A stretch of DNA of 64,000 bases, from contig DASXOZ010000016.1 in NCBI GenBank assembly GCA_036493895.1, forward strand, positions 1 through 64,000, given 5' to 3'. This document shows positions 48,779 through 57,340 of the stretch, piece by piece. The DNA is from Candidatus Binatia bacterium. GTDB taxonomy: Bacteria; Desulfobacterota; Binatia; UBA1149; CAITLU01. The stretch's first letter is position 1; the number at the start of each line of letters is the position of its first letter. Position numbers and translations under genes: made by a program. Below the pieces are notes generated by a model. The model was not told the origin of the DNA. It saw nothing but the letters and a program-made list of their open reading frames with translations, and searched no databases.

Positions 48779-49645
48779 TCAGAGCTTGAGCACGCGCATC
48801 GCGTTCTCGCGCAGGAACTTCGGCCATACGTGGTCGCGGAACGGAACCGACGGCATGTCGCCGAAAATCCGCTCCAGGCTCAGCCCCATCGGGAAATAGC
48901 CGGCATACAGGATCTTGTCGGCGCCGCGCGTGTTGGCGAAATCGACGATGTTCTTCGGGTAGTGCTTGGGCGCGAAGGCGCTCGTCGAGTAGTAGAGGTT
49001 CGGATACTTGAGCATCAGCTTGACCATCAGGTCCGTCCACGGCTCGCAGCCGTGGCGCGTCACGAAGCGCAGCTCGGGGAAAAACCAGCAAACCTCGTCG
49101 ATCAGCGCGACGTCCTGGCACATCATCGGCACGCGCGGCCCGGGCACTCCCGCACAGACGAAAATCGGGATGTCGAGGTCGACGCAGGCGGCATAGATCG
49201 GGAAGAACTTCTTGTCGTTGATCGGCACCTGGGGAGCGCAGCCGGCCGGGAACGCCGTGGCGGCCTTCACCCCGAACTGCTCCACCGCGCGTCGCAGCTC
49301 GCGCACCCCTTCCATGCCGAGGTTCGGGTTGACGGCGAAGCTGGGGATGAATCGCGACGGATGCTCCTTCAGCGCACGTGCCCCGAGAGGGTTGCCGAAG
49401 CGCACGCTGATCATCGCCTTTTCGATCCCGTACTTGTCCATCTCGTCGAGCGCGATACCCATGTAGTCCTCCGAGTCGCGCACGGTGGGAATGGCCTTGA
49501 ACATGTACTCGGCCGGCATCTTGAACAGCTCGCGGCTCTCCTGATCCATCAGCAGCGGCTTCATGAAATCGTACCAGGTGCCACGATCGTCGGTGGGCAG
49601 CTCGAGCATGAGGTCGATGACGCCGATTCCGGCAGGCATGGACAT
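48779..49645 (-). CDS. Amidohydrolase-family (TIM-barrel) protein
   Basis: The 288-residue product belongs to the amidohydrolase-2 group (ACMSD-like): GVIDLMLELPTDDRG at the start, FIPSFAVNPNLGMEGVRELR, FPIYAACVDLDIPIFVCAG, ELRFVTRHGCEPW and ILYAGYFPMGLSLERIF. Members decarboxylate or hydrolyse aromatic-type acids with a divalent metal. The usual HxH motif after the first strand is replaced by LMLELP, so the metal site is altered and the reaction may differ. ATG 49645 has GAAGGAG seven bases upstream. Confidence 0.82.
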   Translation of the reverse strand: MSMPAGIGVIDLMLELPTDDRGTWYDFMKPLLMDQESRELFKMPAEYMFKAIPTVRDSEDYMGIALDEMDKYGIEKAMISVRFGNPLGARALKEHPSRFIPSFAVNPNLGMEGVRELRRAVEQFGVKAATAFPAGCAPQVPINDKKFFPIYAACVDLDIPIFVCAGVPGPRVPMMCQDVALIDEVCWFFPELRFVTRHGCEPWTDLMVKLMLKYPNLYYSTSAFAPKHYPKNIVDFANTRGADKILYAGYFPMGLSLERIFGDMPSVPFRDHVWPKFLRENAMRVLKL

Positions 49646-49764
49646 GGGAGGACTCCTTCGGGAAGATTGCGACGGGCGGCGCGACCCGGCCGGGCCGGGC
49701 GACTTGCCGCATCGGAACGTAGACGACAATCAGCCTTGGCACAAGGCAGGACGGGGCCTCTTAC

Positions 49765-49860
49765 CGAGCAGGAGCGCCTGGCGCTCTCCCGAGCAGGAGC
49801 GCGCCTCGCGCTCTTCCCGAGCAGGAGCGCCTGGCACTCTTCGCGAGTAAGAGCGCGCCT
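49765..49860. repeat. Four CGAGCAGGAGCGC units, hairpin-forming
   Basis: CGAGCAGGAGCGC occurs at 49765, 49790 and 49818, and CGAGTAAGAGCGC at 49844, spaced 25-28 bp. Between them are GCGCTCT words that pair with GGAGCGC in the same unit (for example GAGCGC-CTG-GCGCTC near 49772). The array ends about 15 bases before the methyltransferase start, so it could be a leader or an attenuator-like element. Confidence 0.75.
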
Positions 49861-49874
49861 GGTGGAGAACGAAA

Positions 49875-50738
49875 ATGACGACCGAGTCGGAGTCCGGCGG
49901 CGCCAACGCTGAACAGATCGCGTTCTGGAACGATGTCGGCGGACCGCGCTGGGTACGCGAGCAGGCGCTTCTCGACGAGCAGCTCGATCCGGTGGGACGC
50001 CAGGCCATCGACGCGTCCGGTGTGCGCGCGGGCGAAATGGTCATCGACGTCGGCTGCGGCTGCGGCTCGACGAGTCTCGAGCTCGCCCGCCGCGTCGGAC
50101 CCCGCGGAAAAGTCACCGGCGTCGACATCTCCAGGCCGATGCTCCATCTGGCACGCGAGCGCGCCGCGCGCGAATCGCTCGCGCAGACGGAATTCGTCGC
50201 GGCCGACGCCCAGAGCCACCGCTTCCGGCCCGGGTACGACCTCGTGTTCTCGCGATTCGGCGTGATGTTCTTTGACGATCCGGTCGCCGCGTTCACGAAC
50301 CTGCACGGAACGCTCAAGCCGTCGGGGCGCATGGCGTTCCTGTGCTGGCAGGCCCTGCACCGCAATCCGTGGATGGCGCTGCCGATGATGGCGGCGATGA
50401 AGCACGTCACGTTCGACGCGCCGGCCTCGCCCGACGCGCCGGGTCCTTTCGCGCTGGCCGATGCTGCGCGGGTGCAGTCGATCCTGGAGCGCGCCGGATT
50501 CCGCGACATCGCCACTGGCGGCCTCGACGCCGAACTTTCGATCGGCGGGCGTCTCGAGCTCGACGAAACGGTGCGCTTCGTGCTCGAGCTGGGGCCTCTC
50601 GCAAGGGCACTGGCCCAGCAGTCGGCCGACGTGCGCGCTGCGGTGGCACGCGAGGTGCGGCTTTCGCTCGAACCGTTCCAGGGCCCCGACGGCGTGAAGA
50701 TGGCCGGCGCGATGTGGATCGTGACGGCCGGGGCCTGA
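49875..50738 (+). CDS. Class I SAM-dependent methyltransferase
   Basis: The 287-residue product has the methyltransferase core: GEMVIDVGCGCGSTSLELA (motif I), KVTGVDISRPML (motif II Asp), EFVAADAQSHRF and DLVFSRFGVMFFDDPVAAF. The C-terminal third is a helical cap typical of UbiE-like small-molecule methyltransferases (FALADAARVQSILERAGF). ATG 49875 starts close after the CGAGCAGGAGCGC array. The hydrolase gene starts 17 bases after the stop, so both may share a transcript. The substrate is unknown. Confidence 0.88.
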   Translation: MTTESESGGANAEQIAFWNDVGGPRWVREQALLDEQLDPVGRQAIDASGVRAGEMVIDVGCGCGSTSLELARRVGPRGKVTGVDISRPMLHLARERAARESLAQTEFVAADAQSHRFRPGYDLVFSRFGVMFFDDPVAAFTNLHGTLKPSGRMAFLCWQALHRNPWMALPMMAAMKHVTFDAPASPDAPGPFALADAARVQSILERAGFRDIATGGLDAELSIGGRLELDETVRFVLELGPLARALAQQSADVRAAVAREVRLSLEPFQGPDGVKMAGAMWIVTAGA

Positions 50739-50754
50739 TCGCGTTTACCGACGG

Positions 50755-51537
50755 ATGTTGGCATCGCTGCAGAGAAGGTTCCTGTACTTTCCGATCCGCC
50801 GGTCCATCGCGAGCCCCGACGACTACGGCCTCGAGTACGAAGACGTCTCGCTGAAGACCCGCGACGGCGTCACGCTGCACGCGTGGTGGCTGCCGGTAAG
50901 TCCCCCGGCCCGTGCCACGGCGAGAACGGCGCTGTTCCTTCACGGCAACGCGGGCAACGTGTCGTTCTGGCTGCCGGTCGCCCGGCCTTTCCACGAGCTC
51001 GGATGGAACACGCTGATCGTCGACTATCGCGGTTACGGCCGAAGCGGCGGGCGTCCGAGCGAAGAAGGGACGTATCTCGACGCCGACAGCGCGTGGTGCT
51101 GGCTAAAGGAAAATCGCGGCGTCGATCCCTCCCGCATCGTCGTCGTCGGTCGCTCGCTCGGCGGAGGCGTCGCGACGTGGCTCGCGCTCGAGCGTCCGGT
51201 CGGCGCCCTGGTGCTCGAGTCTACGTTCACGTCGATTGCCGACGTCGTTGCTTCGGTGCTCCGGGTTCCCGGCATCCGCAGCGTCGTGCGGCTCGGCTAT
51301 CCGAGCCTCGCCCGCATGGGCCGCATCGACGTTCCGCTGCTGGTTTTTCACGGTCGTGGCGACGACCTGATCCCGATCGCGCAGGGTCGCGCGCTGCACG
51401 CTGCAGCGGCGGGGCCGAAACGCTTCGTCGAGCTGACCGGCGGCCACAACGACGCCTACGATCTCGATTCGAAAACGTACGCTGCGGCGCTGAAAGAATT
51501 CGCAGCCGGACTGGACGCGCCGCCGCGGAGCCGATGA
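50755..51537 (+). CDS. Alpha/beta hydrolase (YsgA/BEM46-like)
   Basis: The 260-residue product has FLHGNAGNVSFW (oxyanion), TLIVDYRGYGRSGGRPSEEG, nucleophile elbow IVVVGRSLGGGVATW (Ser in GRSLGG), Asp in VFHGRGDDLIPI and His in TGGHNDAY, giving a complete triad. It resembles the BEM46/ABHD13-like hydrolases, which often have an N-terminal hydrophobic start (LQRRFLYFPIRRS). ATG 50755. It probably acts on an acyl ester or thioester of unknown identity, coupled in position to the methyltransferase upstream. Confidence 0.87.
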   Translation: MLASLQRRFLYFPIRRSIASPDDYGLEYEDVSLKTRDGVTLHAWWLPVSPPARATARTALFLHGNAGNVSFWLPVARPFHELGWNTLIVDYRGYGRSGGRPSEEGTYLDADSAWCWLKENRGVDPSRIVVVGRSLGGGVATWLALERPVGALVLESTFTSIADVVASVLRVPGIRSVVRLGYPSLARMGRIDVPLLVFHGRGDDLIPIAQGRALHAAAAGPKRFVELTGGHNDAYDLDSKTYAAALKEFAAGLDAPPRSR

Positions 51538-51544
51538 CGGCTGC

Positions 51545-52471
51545 TCAATCTCTCCAGGGAATTGCGAGACCGAGATCGGTGAGCTTGGCTTCGCACTCGG
51601 CCCGCTCGCGGTTCGCCTTGAGGCCTTTTTCGCCGCGCTCGAGCCATCCGAACTTTTTCGCCTGCTCGAGTGCCGCGCTGCGATCGCCGGACGAGGCCGC
51701 GCGAATCACCATCTGTTCCAGCCGCGTCAGCGCCACCGAGTGGAACTGGTAGTCCTTGAACGCTTCCCACGCGACGGGGCACCATTTGGCGACGACCTGC
51801 TCGCCGATCACGGCGGCGTAGTCGCGGATCTCCTGCTGTGCGTGCGCGTCCATGCGAAGGCGAAGGAAGTGCAGCAGGTTGTGCAGGTCCACTTTCCAGT
51901 ACGCCTCGGTGTACGTGGAAAGAGGCAGGTCCTTGCGCGCCTGCTCGCGCGCTACCCCGAGGTCGAGGCGCTCCTGGTAGACCTGGCGCGCAAAATCCTG
52001 CAGCTCGGCCTCGCGCGCGCTCAGCATGGTTCCCTGGACGGAATCGAGGCTGCCGGTACTGCCCTGGCGATTGTCGGACGACTGGGCGCGCCACTGGTCG
52101 TCGCGCGTGCGCTGCGCAGCGTCGATCGCGATCGAGTAGCGCGTGCTGTACTCGTTGACCGACGAAGTCCTGTGCCGGATCCACTGGCGCCAGCAGTCCA
52201 TCGGCACGCGCACGTGCATCTTGATCTCGCACATCTCGAACGGCGTCGTGTGCCAGTGCCGCATCAGATAGCGCACCAGCCCTCGATCCTCGAGCAGCTT
52301 GCGGGTGCCGCGCCCGTAGGAGACTCGCGCTGCCTGCACGATCGACTCGTCGCTTCCCATGTAATCGACGACGCGCACGAACCCGTCGTCGAGCACCTTC
52401 AGGGGAACCCCGAGAATCGCGTCCAGCTCCTCTACGACCGGGCGCCCGATGCGACCGCCGTCCTCGCTCAT
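51545..52471 (-). CDS. thyX: FAD-dependent thymidylate synthase
   Basis: ThyX methylates dUMP to dTMP with FAD and methylene-tetrahydrofolate. The ThyX signature RHRTSSVNEYSTRYS is present near the middle, together with FEMCEIKMHVRVPMDCWRQW and LHNLLHFLRLRMDAHAQQEI. The 308-residue length is normal. ATG 52471 overlaps the TGA of a tiny upstream frame (52468-52530), giving an ATGA junction. A longer in-frame start (52594) adds a Pro/Arg-rich stretch that does not fit the family. No thyA is seen in the window. Confidence 0.94.
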   Translation of the reverse strand: MSEDGGRIGRPVVEELDAILGVPLKVLDDGFVRVVDYMGSDESIVQAARVSYGRGTRKLLEDRGLVRYLMRHWHTTPFEMCEIKMHVRVPMDCWRQWIRHRTSSVNEYSTRYSIAIDAAQRTRDDQWRAQSSDNRQGSTGSLDSVQGTMLSAREAELQDFARQVYQERLDLGVAREQARKDLPLSTYTEAYWKVDLHNLLHFLRLRMDAHAQQEIRDYAAVIGEQVVAKWCPVAWEAFKDYQFHSVALTRLEQMVIRAASSGDRSAALEQAKKFGWLERGEKGLKANRERAECEAKLTDLGLAIPWRD

Positions 52472-52530
52472 TTCTCGATCACCTGTTCGCGCACCTCTTC
52501 GCGTATTTCCTGGCGCATTTTTTGGCGCAC
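52468..52530 (-). other. 20-codon frame upstream of thyX (possible leader)
   Basis: From GTG 52530 the minus strand reads VRQKMRQEIREEVREQVIEK and stops with TGA overlapping the thyX ATG. The charged, heptad-like sequence repeats (R-x-E/K) and the DNA shows a 12-13 bp near-repeat (GCGCACCTCTT, GCGTATTTCCT, GCGCATTTTTT on the plus strand). It could be a coupled leader peptide or the tail of a lost coiled-coil protein. Confidence 0.3.
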
Positions 52531-52716
52531 CTCTTGGCCGAAAGTCGGCGGAGCCTAGCTCCGAATCCGGCTTCCCGAAAGCGGCGGGCTGCACAACTCG
52601 TGAAGCTCGCGGGCGGTCCCTCGGGACGCGGCGCTTGACGAAGCCCGGCCGCGCGTGCTCTGTGCGTCGAGGATGGCAGAGGGGCGCTGCCGGAAAGGAC
52701 CAAAAGGAGGCCTGCC

Positions 52717-53109
52717 ATGACCGTCGACCTGTGGATGCTCGTCTACACTTCCCTGCTCTGCCTGCTGATTCCCAGCGTCAGCGTCGTCGGGCTGAACGGG
52801 GTTCCCGGCGGCATGCAGTGGGGATTCGGCAACCGCGATACGCCCCTGGCGGTGCCGGAGTGGGTTGCCCGCACGCGCCGCGCCCATGCGAATCTCGTCG
52901 AAAACCTCGCGCCGTTCGCCGTGCTCGTGCTCGTTGCGCACGTTTCGGGCAAGGCCAACGCGACCACTGCGCTCGGAGCGCAGATCTTCTTCGTCGCCCG
53001 CGTAGCGCACGCGGGGATCTACATCGTCGGCATCCCGTATCTGCGCACCCTGGCGTTTGCCGCCTCGATCGTCGGAGAGGTGATGATTCTCGGGCGCATA
53101 TTCGGCTGA
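52717..53109 (+). CDS. MAPEG-family membrane protein
   Basis: The 130-residue protein has four hydrophobic helices and the MAPEG features (R-x-x-RAHANLVENLAPF, then FVARVAHAGIYIVGIPYLRT). MAPEG proteins include membrane glutathione transferases and leukotriene synthases in animals; bacterial members have unclear substrates. ATG 52717 follows AAGGAGG closely. It is read separately from fdhD, which begins 74 bp after its stop, although both lie on the same strand. Confidence 0.9.
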   Translation: MTVDLWMLVYTSLLCLLIPSVSVVGLNGVPGGMQWGFGNRDTPLAVPEWVARTRRAHANLVENLAPFAVLVLVAHVSGKANATTALGAQIFFVARVAHAGIYIVGIPYLRTLAFAASIVGEVMILGRIFG

Positions 53110-53182
53110 CGGCGCGAGCGCGAAAATGCCCGGCTGCCGCGCAATTTCTGCTACCGTTGCGCGTCGAAGAGCCGTCGAAGCG

Positions 53183-54046
53183 ATGAAGGCAGGAATGATC
53201 GATCCCGCGATCCCTCAACCGGAGGGCGACGACGTTTCCACGCGCAGCGCGCTGCGGCGCGCGATCGCACCGGGGCGGTCCCTGTCGTCGAGCGACGTCG
53301 TCGCGCGCGAGGAGCCGCTGGAGATCCAGCTCGGCCCTGCCTCCCTTGCCGTCGTCATGAGGACGCCCGGCCACGACGAAGAGCTGGTGCGCGGCTTTGC
53401 GATCACCGAACGAATCGTCGCCTCCGCTTCGCAGATCCTGTCGGTCCGCCACTGCTCGACCGCCCGGTCGGCCGAGGCCGAAGACAACGTGGTGCGCATC
53501 CTGGTCGCAGCGGAAGTCGAGGTCGACCTGGCTGCGCTGCGTCGCAACCTGTACGCGAGCAGCAGCTGCGGGATCTGCGGCAAGGCGACGATCGAGAACG
53601 CGCTCGCCACCGCGCCGCCCCTCGCCGATGACGCTTTCGCCCTCGATGCGGCGACGATCCGCGCGTTTCCCGCAAAGCTCGCATCGATGCAGGAGGGTTT
53701 TCGTGCGACCGGCGGGCTACACGCCGCCGGCCTTTTCGACCGCAGCGGCAACCTGCTGGTGGTGCGCGAGGACATCGGCCGCCACAACGCCGTCGACAAG
53801 GTCGTCGGCTGGGCGGCCGCGCACGGTCTTCTTCCGTTGTCGCGCCACGCGCTGATGGTGTCGGGCCGCATTTCCTTCGAGATCGTGCAGAAGGCGCTGG
53901 CCGCGCGCGTCCCTGTCGTTGCCGCGGTTTCGGCTCCGTCGTCGCTGGCAATCGAACTGGCCGAGGCTTCCGGCATTGCGCTCGTCGGGTTCCTGCGCGG
54001 CCAGACGATGAACGTCTACGCGAACCAGGCGCGAGTGCTGGCATGA
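53183..54046 (+). CDS. fdhD: Formate dehydrogenase sulfurtransferase FdhD
   Basis: FdhD transfers sulfur from IscS to the molybdenum cofactor of formate dehydrogenases. The family Cys motif is present in SSSCGICGKATIENAL, and EDIGRHNAVDKVVG and SGRISFEIVQKAL are conserved. The 287-residue length is usual. ATG 53183 is chosen; ATG 53195 is close. The stop overlaps the start of the molybdopterin oxidoreductase gene (ATGA, 54043-54046), so the two are translationally coupled, which identifies the client enzyme. Confidence 0.93.
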   Translation: MKAGMIDPAIPQPEGDDVSTRSALRRAIAPGRSLSSSDVVAREEPLEIQLGPASLAVVMRTPGHDEELVRGFAITERIVASASQILSVRHCSTARSAEAEDNVVRILVAAEVEVDLAALRRNLYASSSCGICGKATIENALATAPPLADDAFALDAATIRAFPAKLASMQEGFRATGGLHAAGLFDRSGNLLVVREDIGRHNAVDKVVGWAAAHGLLPLSRHALMVSGRISFEIVQKALAARVPVVAAVSAPSSLAIELAEASGIALVGFLRGQTMNVYANQARVLA

Positions 54047-56298
54047 GCGACGATTCGGGCCGCGCCGCGGCCGGACTCGGAGCCGTGCTTCGTACGCTCG
54101 CGCGCACGACGAGCGCGACGGGGGCGCTTCGCACGGCCAGGCTGCTCGCTCGCATCAATCAGGACGGCGGCTTCGATTGCCCCGGCTGCGCGTGGCCGGA
54201 GCCGGGCGACCGCTCCTTCGCCGAGTTCTGCGAGAACGGAGCAAAAGCGGTCGCACACGAAGCGGGAGCGGGAAGCGTCGACGCGGAGTTCTTCGCTTCG
54301 CACACGGTCACCGGGCTTCGCAGCCACGAGGACCGCTGGCTCGAGGCGCAGGGCCGCCTCGTCGAGCCCGTGTGGATGGCGCCGGGAAGCGACCGCTACG
54401 TCGCGATTTCCTGGGAAGATGCGCTCGCGAGGATCGGCGGCAAGCTACGCAGCCTCGCGTCGCCGGACGAAGCGGTCTTCTACACGTCCGGGCGCACGAG
54501 CAACGAGGCGGCGTTCCTTTACCAGCTCTTCGCGCGGGCGCTCGGCACCAACAATCTTCCAGACTGCTCGAACATGTGCCACGAATCCAGCGGCACCGGG
54601 CTCGGAGAAGTGCTCGGCGTCGGCAAGGGAACCGTCAGCCTCGACGACTTCGACGAAGCCGACGCGATCTTCATCCTCGGACAGAATCCCGGCACCAATC
54701 ACCCGCGCATGCTGACGACGCTGCAGCGTGCGAAGGAACGTGGCGCCAAGATCGTCAGCATCAACCCGCTTCGCGAGCTCGGTCTCGTGCGCTTCTCGAA
54801 TCCGCAGCGGCCGCTGGATCTTCTCGGGCGCAGCACCGAGTTGACGGACCTGTACCTGCAGGTGCGCATCGGCGGCGACATCGCGCTGCTCAAGGGGATC
54901 ATCAAGCACGTGTTCGAGGCCGAGGATGCAGCGCCGGGCACGGTGCTCGACCATGCATTCCTCGACGCGCACACCAGCGGCCTCGAAGCGCTTCGCGAGC
55001 ACGTCGCAGCGGCCTCGTGGGAAGAGCTCGAGGCCGAAAGCGGCATCCGCCGCGCGGAAATGAAGCAGGCCGCTGCCATCTACATCCATGCCGGTAGCGT
55101 CATCGCGTGCTGGGCAATGGGACTGACCCAGCACCGCCACGGTGTCGCGAACGTGCGCGAGATCACGAACCTGCTTCTGCTGCGCGGAAACATCGGCCGG
55201 CCCGGCGCCGGCGTTTGTCCCGTGCGAGGACACAGCAATGTGCAGGGCGACCGCACGATGGGCATCTGGCCGTACCCGATGCCCGAGTTCCTCGATCGCC
55301 TCGATGCGGAGTTCGGCATTGCGTCGCCACGACAGCAGGGCCTCGACACCGTTGCCGCGCTCGGTGCCATGCGCGAAGGCCGGGTCAAGGTTTTTTTCGC
55401 GATGGGTGGGAACTTCGCAGCTGCTGCGCCCGATTCCGCACGCGCCGCCGAAGCTCTCGGCCTCTGCGAAATGACGGTGCACGTGTCGACGCGGCTCAAC
55501 CGTTCCCACGTCGTTCCCGGCGCCGAGTCGATCATCCTGCCCGCGCTCGGGCGCACCGATCGCGACGTGCAGGACGGCAAGCGGCAGTTCGTCACCGTCG
55601 AAGACTCGATGAGCATGGTGCACCGCTCCGAAGGCACGCTGGCGCCGGCCTCCCTGCAGCAACGAAGTGAAGTGGCGATCGTGGCCGGTCTCGCGCGCGC
55701 GACGCTCGGCCCGAAGAGCGCGGTAGCGTGGGAAGAGATGGCTGCCGATTACGACCGCATCCGTGACTCGATCGAACACGTCATCGCCGGCTTCGACGAT
55801 TTCAACCACAGGGTTCGCCGGCCGGGCGGCTTCCGGTTGCCGAATACGGCCAGGGACCGGCGCTTCGCGACCGGAGACGGCCGCGCGCACCTGACGGTCA
55901 ACGCCCTCGCCGGGATCCGCCTCGGCGACGGCGAATTCCTGCTGATGACGATCCGCAGCCACGACCAGTTCAACACGACGGTTTACGGGCTCGACGACGT
56001 GTACCGCGGCATCACCGGAGAGCGCGATGTCGTGTTCATGAACCGCGAAGACATCGAGGCTGCGGGCCTGGCGGCCGGAGACCGCATCGACGTCGTCAGC
56101 GTTTTTGGCGGCATCGAGCGGCGCATCCGCCGTTTCCGGGTCGCCCGGCACGAAATCCCGCGGCGCTGCCTCGCTGCGTATTTCCCGGAAGCCAATCCGC
56201 TGGTCGCGCTCGAGGATTTCGCGCAGGGGAGCCGCACCCCGGCGTACAAGTCGATTCGCGTAACGGTCGAGAAGAGTGCGGCGGACGCCGCGGACTGA
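54043..56298 (+). CDS. Molybdopterin oxidoreductase, FdhF/YdeP family
   Basis: The 751-residue catalytic subunit is of the YdeP type: GFDCPGCAWPEPGD at the start, YTSGRTSNEAAFLYQLF, CSNMCHESSGTGLGEVLG with Cys at the metal-ligand position, ILGQNPGTNHPRML, VCPVRGHSNVQGDRTMG and the C-terminal bis-MGD dinucleotide-binding domain (HDQFNTTVYGLDDVYRG). It should act in the cytoplasm on formate or a related small acid, although YdeP relatives have no proved substrate. No beta or gamma subunit is adjacent. Coupling to fdhD supports Mo-sulfuration as the maturation step. Confidence 0.92.
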   Translation: MSDDSGRAAAGLGAVLRTLARTTSATGALRTARLLARINQDGGFDCPGCAWPEPGDRSFAEFCENGAKAVAHEAGAGSVDAEFFASHTVTGLRSHEDRWLEAQGRLVEPVWMAPGSDRYVAISWEDALARIGGKLRSLASPDEAVFYTSGRTSNEAAFLYQLFARALGTNNLPDCSNMCHESSGTGLGEVLGVGKGTVSLDDFDEADAIFILGQNPGTNHPRMLTTLQRAKERGAKIVSINPLRELGLVRFSNPQRPLDLLGRSTELTDLYLQVRIGGDIALLKGIIKHVFEAEDAAPGTVLDHAFLDAHTSGLEALREHVAAASWEELEAESGIRRAEMKQAAAIYIHAGSVIACWAMGLTQHRHGVANVREITNLLLLRGNIGRPGAGVCPVRGHSNVQGDRTMGIWPYPMPEFLDRLDAEFGIASPRQQGLDTVAALGAMREGRVKVFFAMGGNFAAAAPDSARAAEALGLCEMTVHVSTRLNRSHVVPGAESIILPALGRTDRDVQDGKRQFVTVEDSMSMVHRSEGTLAPASLQQRSEVAIVAGLARATLGPKSAVAWEEMAADYDRIRDSIEHVIAGFDDFNHRVRRPGGFRLPNTARDRRFATGDGRAHLTVNALAGIRLGDGEFLLMTIRSHDQFNTTVYGLDDVYRGITGERDVVFMNREDIEAAGLAAGDRIDVVSVFGGIERRIRRFRVARHEIPRRCLAAYFPEANPLVALEDFAQGSRTPAYKSIRVTVEKSAADAAD

Positions 56299-56378
56299 GC
56301 TCCCTTCGATGGGGCGCGTGGATGTAGCCGTTCGCCGCTCGCGCCTTGCCGCCCTTCGGGGTCGCGGCAACAGCGTGA

Positions 56379-57329
56379 TCAGCGCGCGTTGCGGCGGCGC
56401 GACTCGAAAAGGTCGGCCAGCGTCGCCATCTCGCGCAGCACTTCGAAAGCATCGAAGCGTGCGTCCCACGGCTCGCCGCGAAGCTCGCGGTAAGCGCGGC
56501 GTACGTTGAAGATCACGCGCTCGGGCTCGTTCCACCCGGCGAAAGGGCCAAGGTCGATGCGGGTTGCCGCATCCACCTCGCTCGCGCCGGCATCGAAGAA
56601 GCGACGCGATTCGGCCTCGACGTACTGGAAATAGCGCTTGAGCTCGCGCACGCCGTCGGTGTCGGTCACCGGTCCATGGCCCGGCACGACGATCGCAGGC
56701 GCCAGCGCAATGACGCGGTCGAGCGCGGCATACCACTGCGCGTACGTGCCTTCCCATCCGACCGGCGTGCAGCGGTTCCACAGCACGTCGCCGCCGAAGA
56801 GAATCGAGCGCTCGGGAAGATGCACGACGATGTCGCCGGGAGTGTGCGCCGGCCCAACGTAGATCAGCTCGGCGCGCAGTCCGTCCAGGTCCAGCGTCAG
56901 CGTGTCATCGAAAAGCGTGGTCGGTGGCGTGAGCCGGATGCCGCGAAAATCGTAATCCGCCAGCGCCTTCGTGAACCGCTCCAGCCCGTCCGGGCTCTCG
57001 TGCATTTCGCAGAGCTGGCGCAGCTGTTCGGGAGAAACGTCGCTCAGCATCGCCTCGGCGCAGAGGCGATGGCCGATCAGCTCGGCGCCGGTGCAGAGCT
57101 GGTTGCCCCAGCAGTGGTCGCCGTTGTGGTGCGTGTTGACGACGCGCCCCGGCGGCGACGGATGAACGCTCGCGTACAGATCGAGCATCGCGCGCGTGCG
57201 CGGCAGGTCCCACAGCGTGTCGACGACGAGGCCGCCGCCGCGTGCGACCAGGCCCGAATTACTCCAGCCGAAGCCGCGATCCGGCTGCAGGCAAGCGTAG
57301 ACATCGGCGTCGAGGGCGACGAGCTCCAT
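56379..57329 (-). CDS. Metallo-beta-lactamase-fold hydrolase
   Basis: The 316-residue protein carries the MBL metal motif VVNTHHNGDHCWGN (HxHxDH variant reading HHNGDH), HTPGDIVVHLPERSILFGGD with the second-site His and Asp, and VVPGHGPVTD with the last His. It should hydrolyse a small ester, thioester or lactone. ATG 57329 begins VALDADVYACLQPDRG directly. It is the second gene of a short minus-strand operon, 12 bp after the SDR gene, so both enzymes probably act on one pathway. Confidence 0.87.
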   Translation of the reverse strand: MELVALDADVYACLQPDRGFGWSNSGLVARGGGLVVDTLWDLPRTRAMLDLYASVHPSPPGRVVNTHHNGDHCWGNQLCTGAELIGHRLCAEAMLSDVSPEQLRQLCEMHESPDGLERFTKALADYDFRGIRLTPPTTLFDDTLTLDLDGLRAELIYVGPAHTPGDIVVHLPERSILFGGDVLWNRCTPVGWEGTYAQWYAALDRVIALAPAIVVPGHGPVTDTDGVRELKRYFQYVEAESRRFFDAGASEVDAATRIDLGPFAGWNEPERVIFNVRRAYRELRGEPWDARFDAFEVLREMATLADLFESRRRNAR

Positions 57330-57340
57330 CGGGGCGCTGC

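Noticed and set aside
54560..54600. Selenocysteine codon in the molybdopterin oxidoreductase
   Set aside because: The metal-ligand position is a normal Cys codon (CHESSGTGL) and no in-frame TGA occurs.
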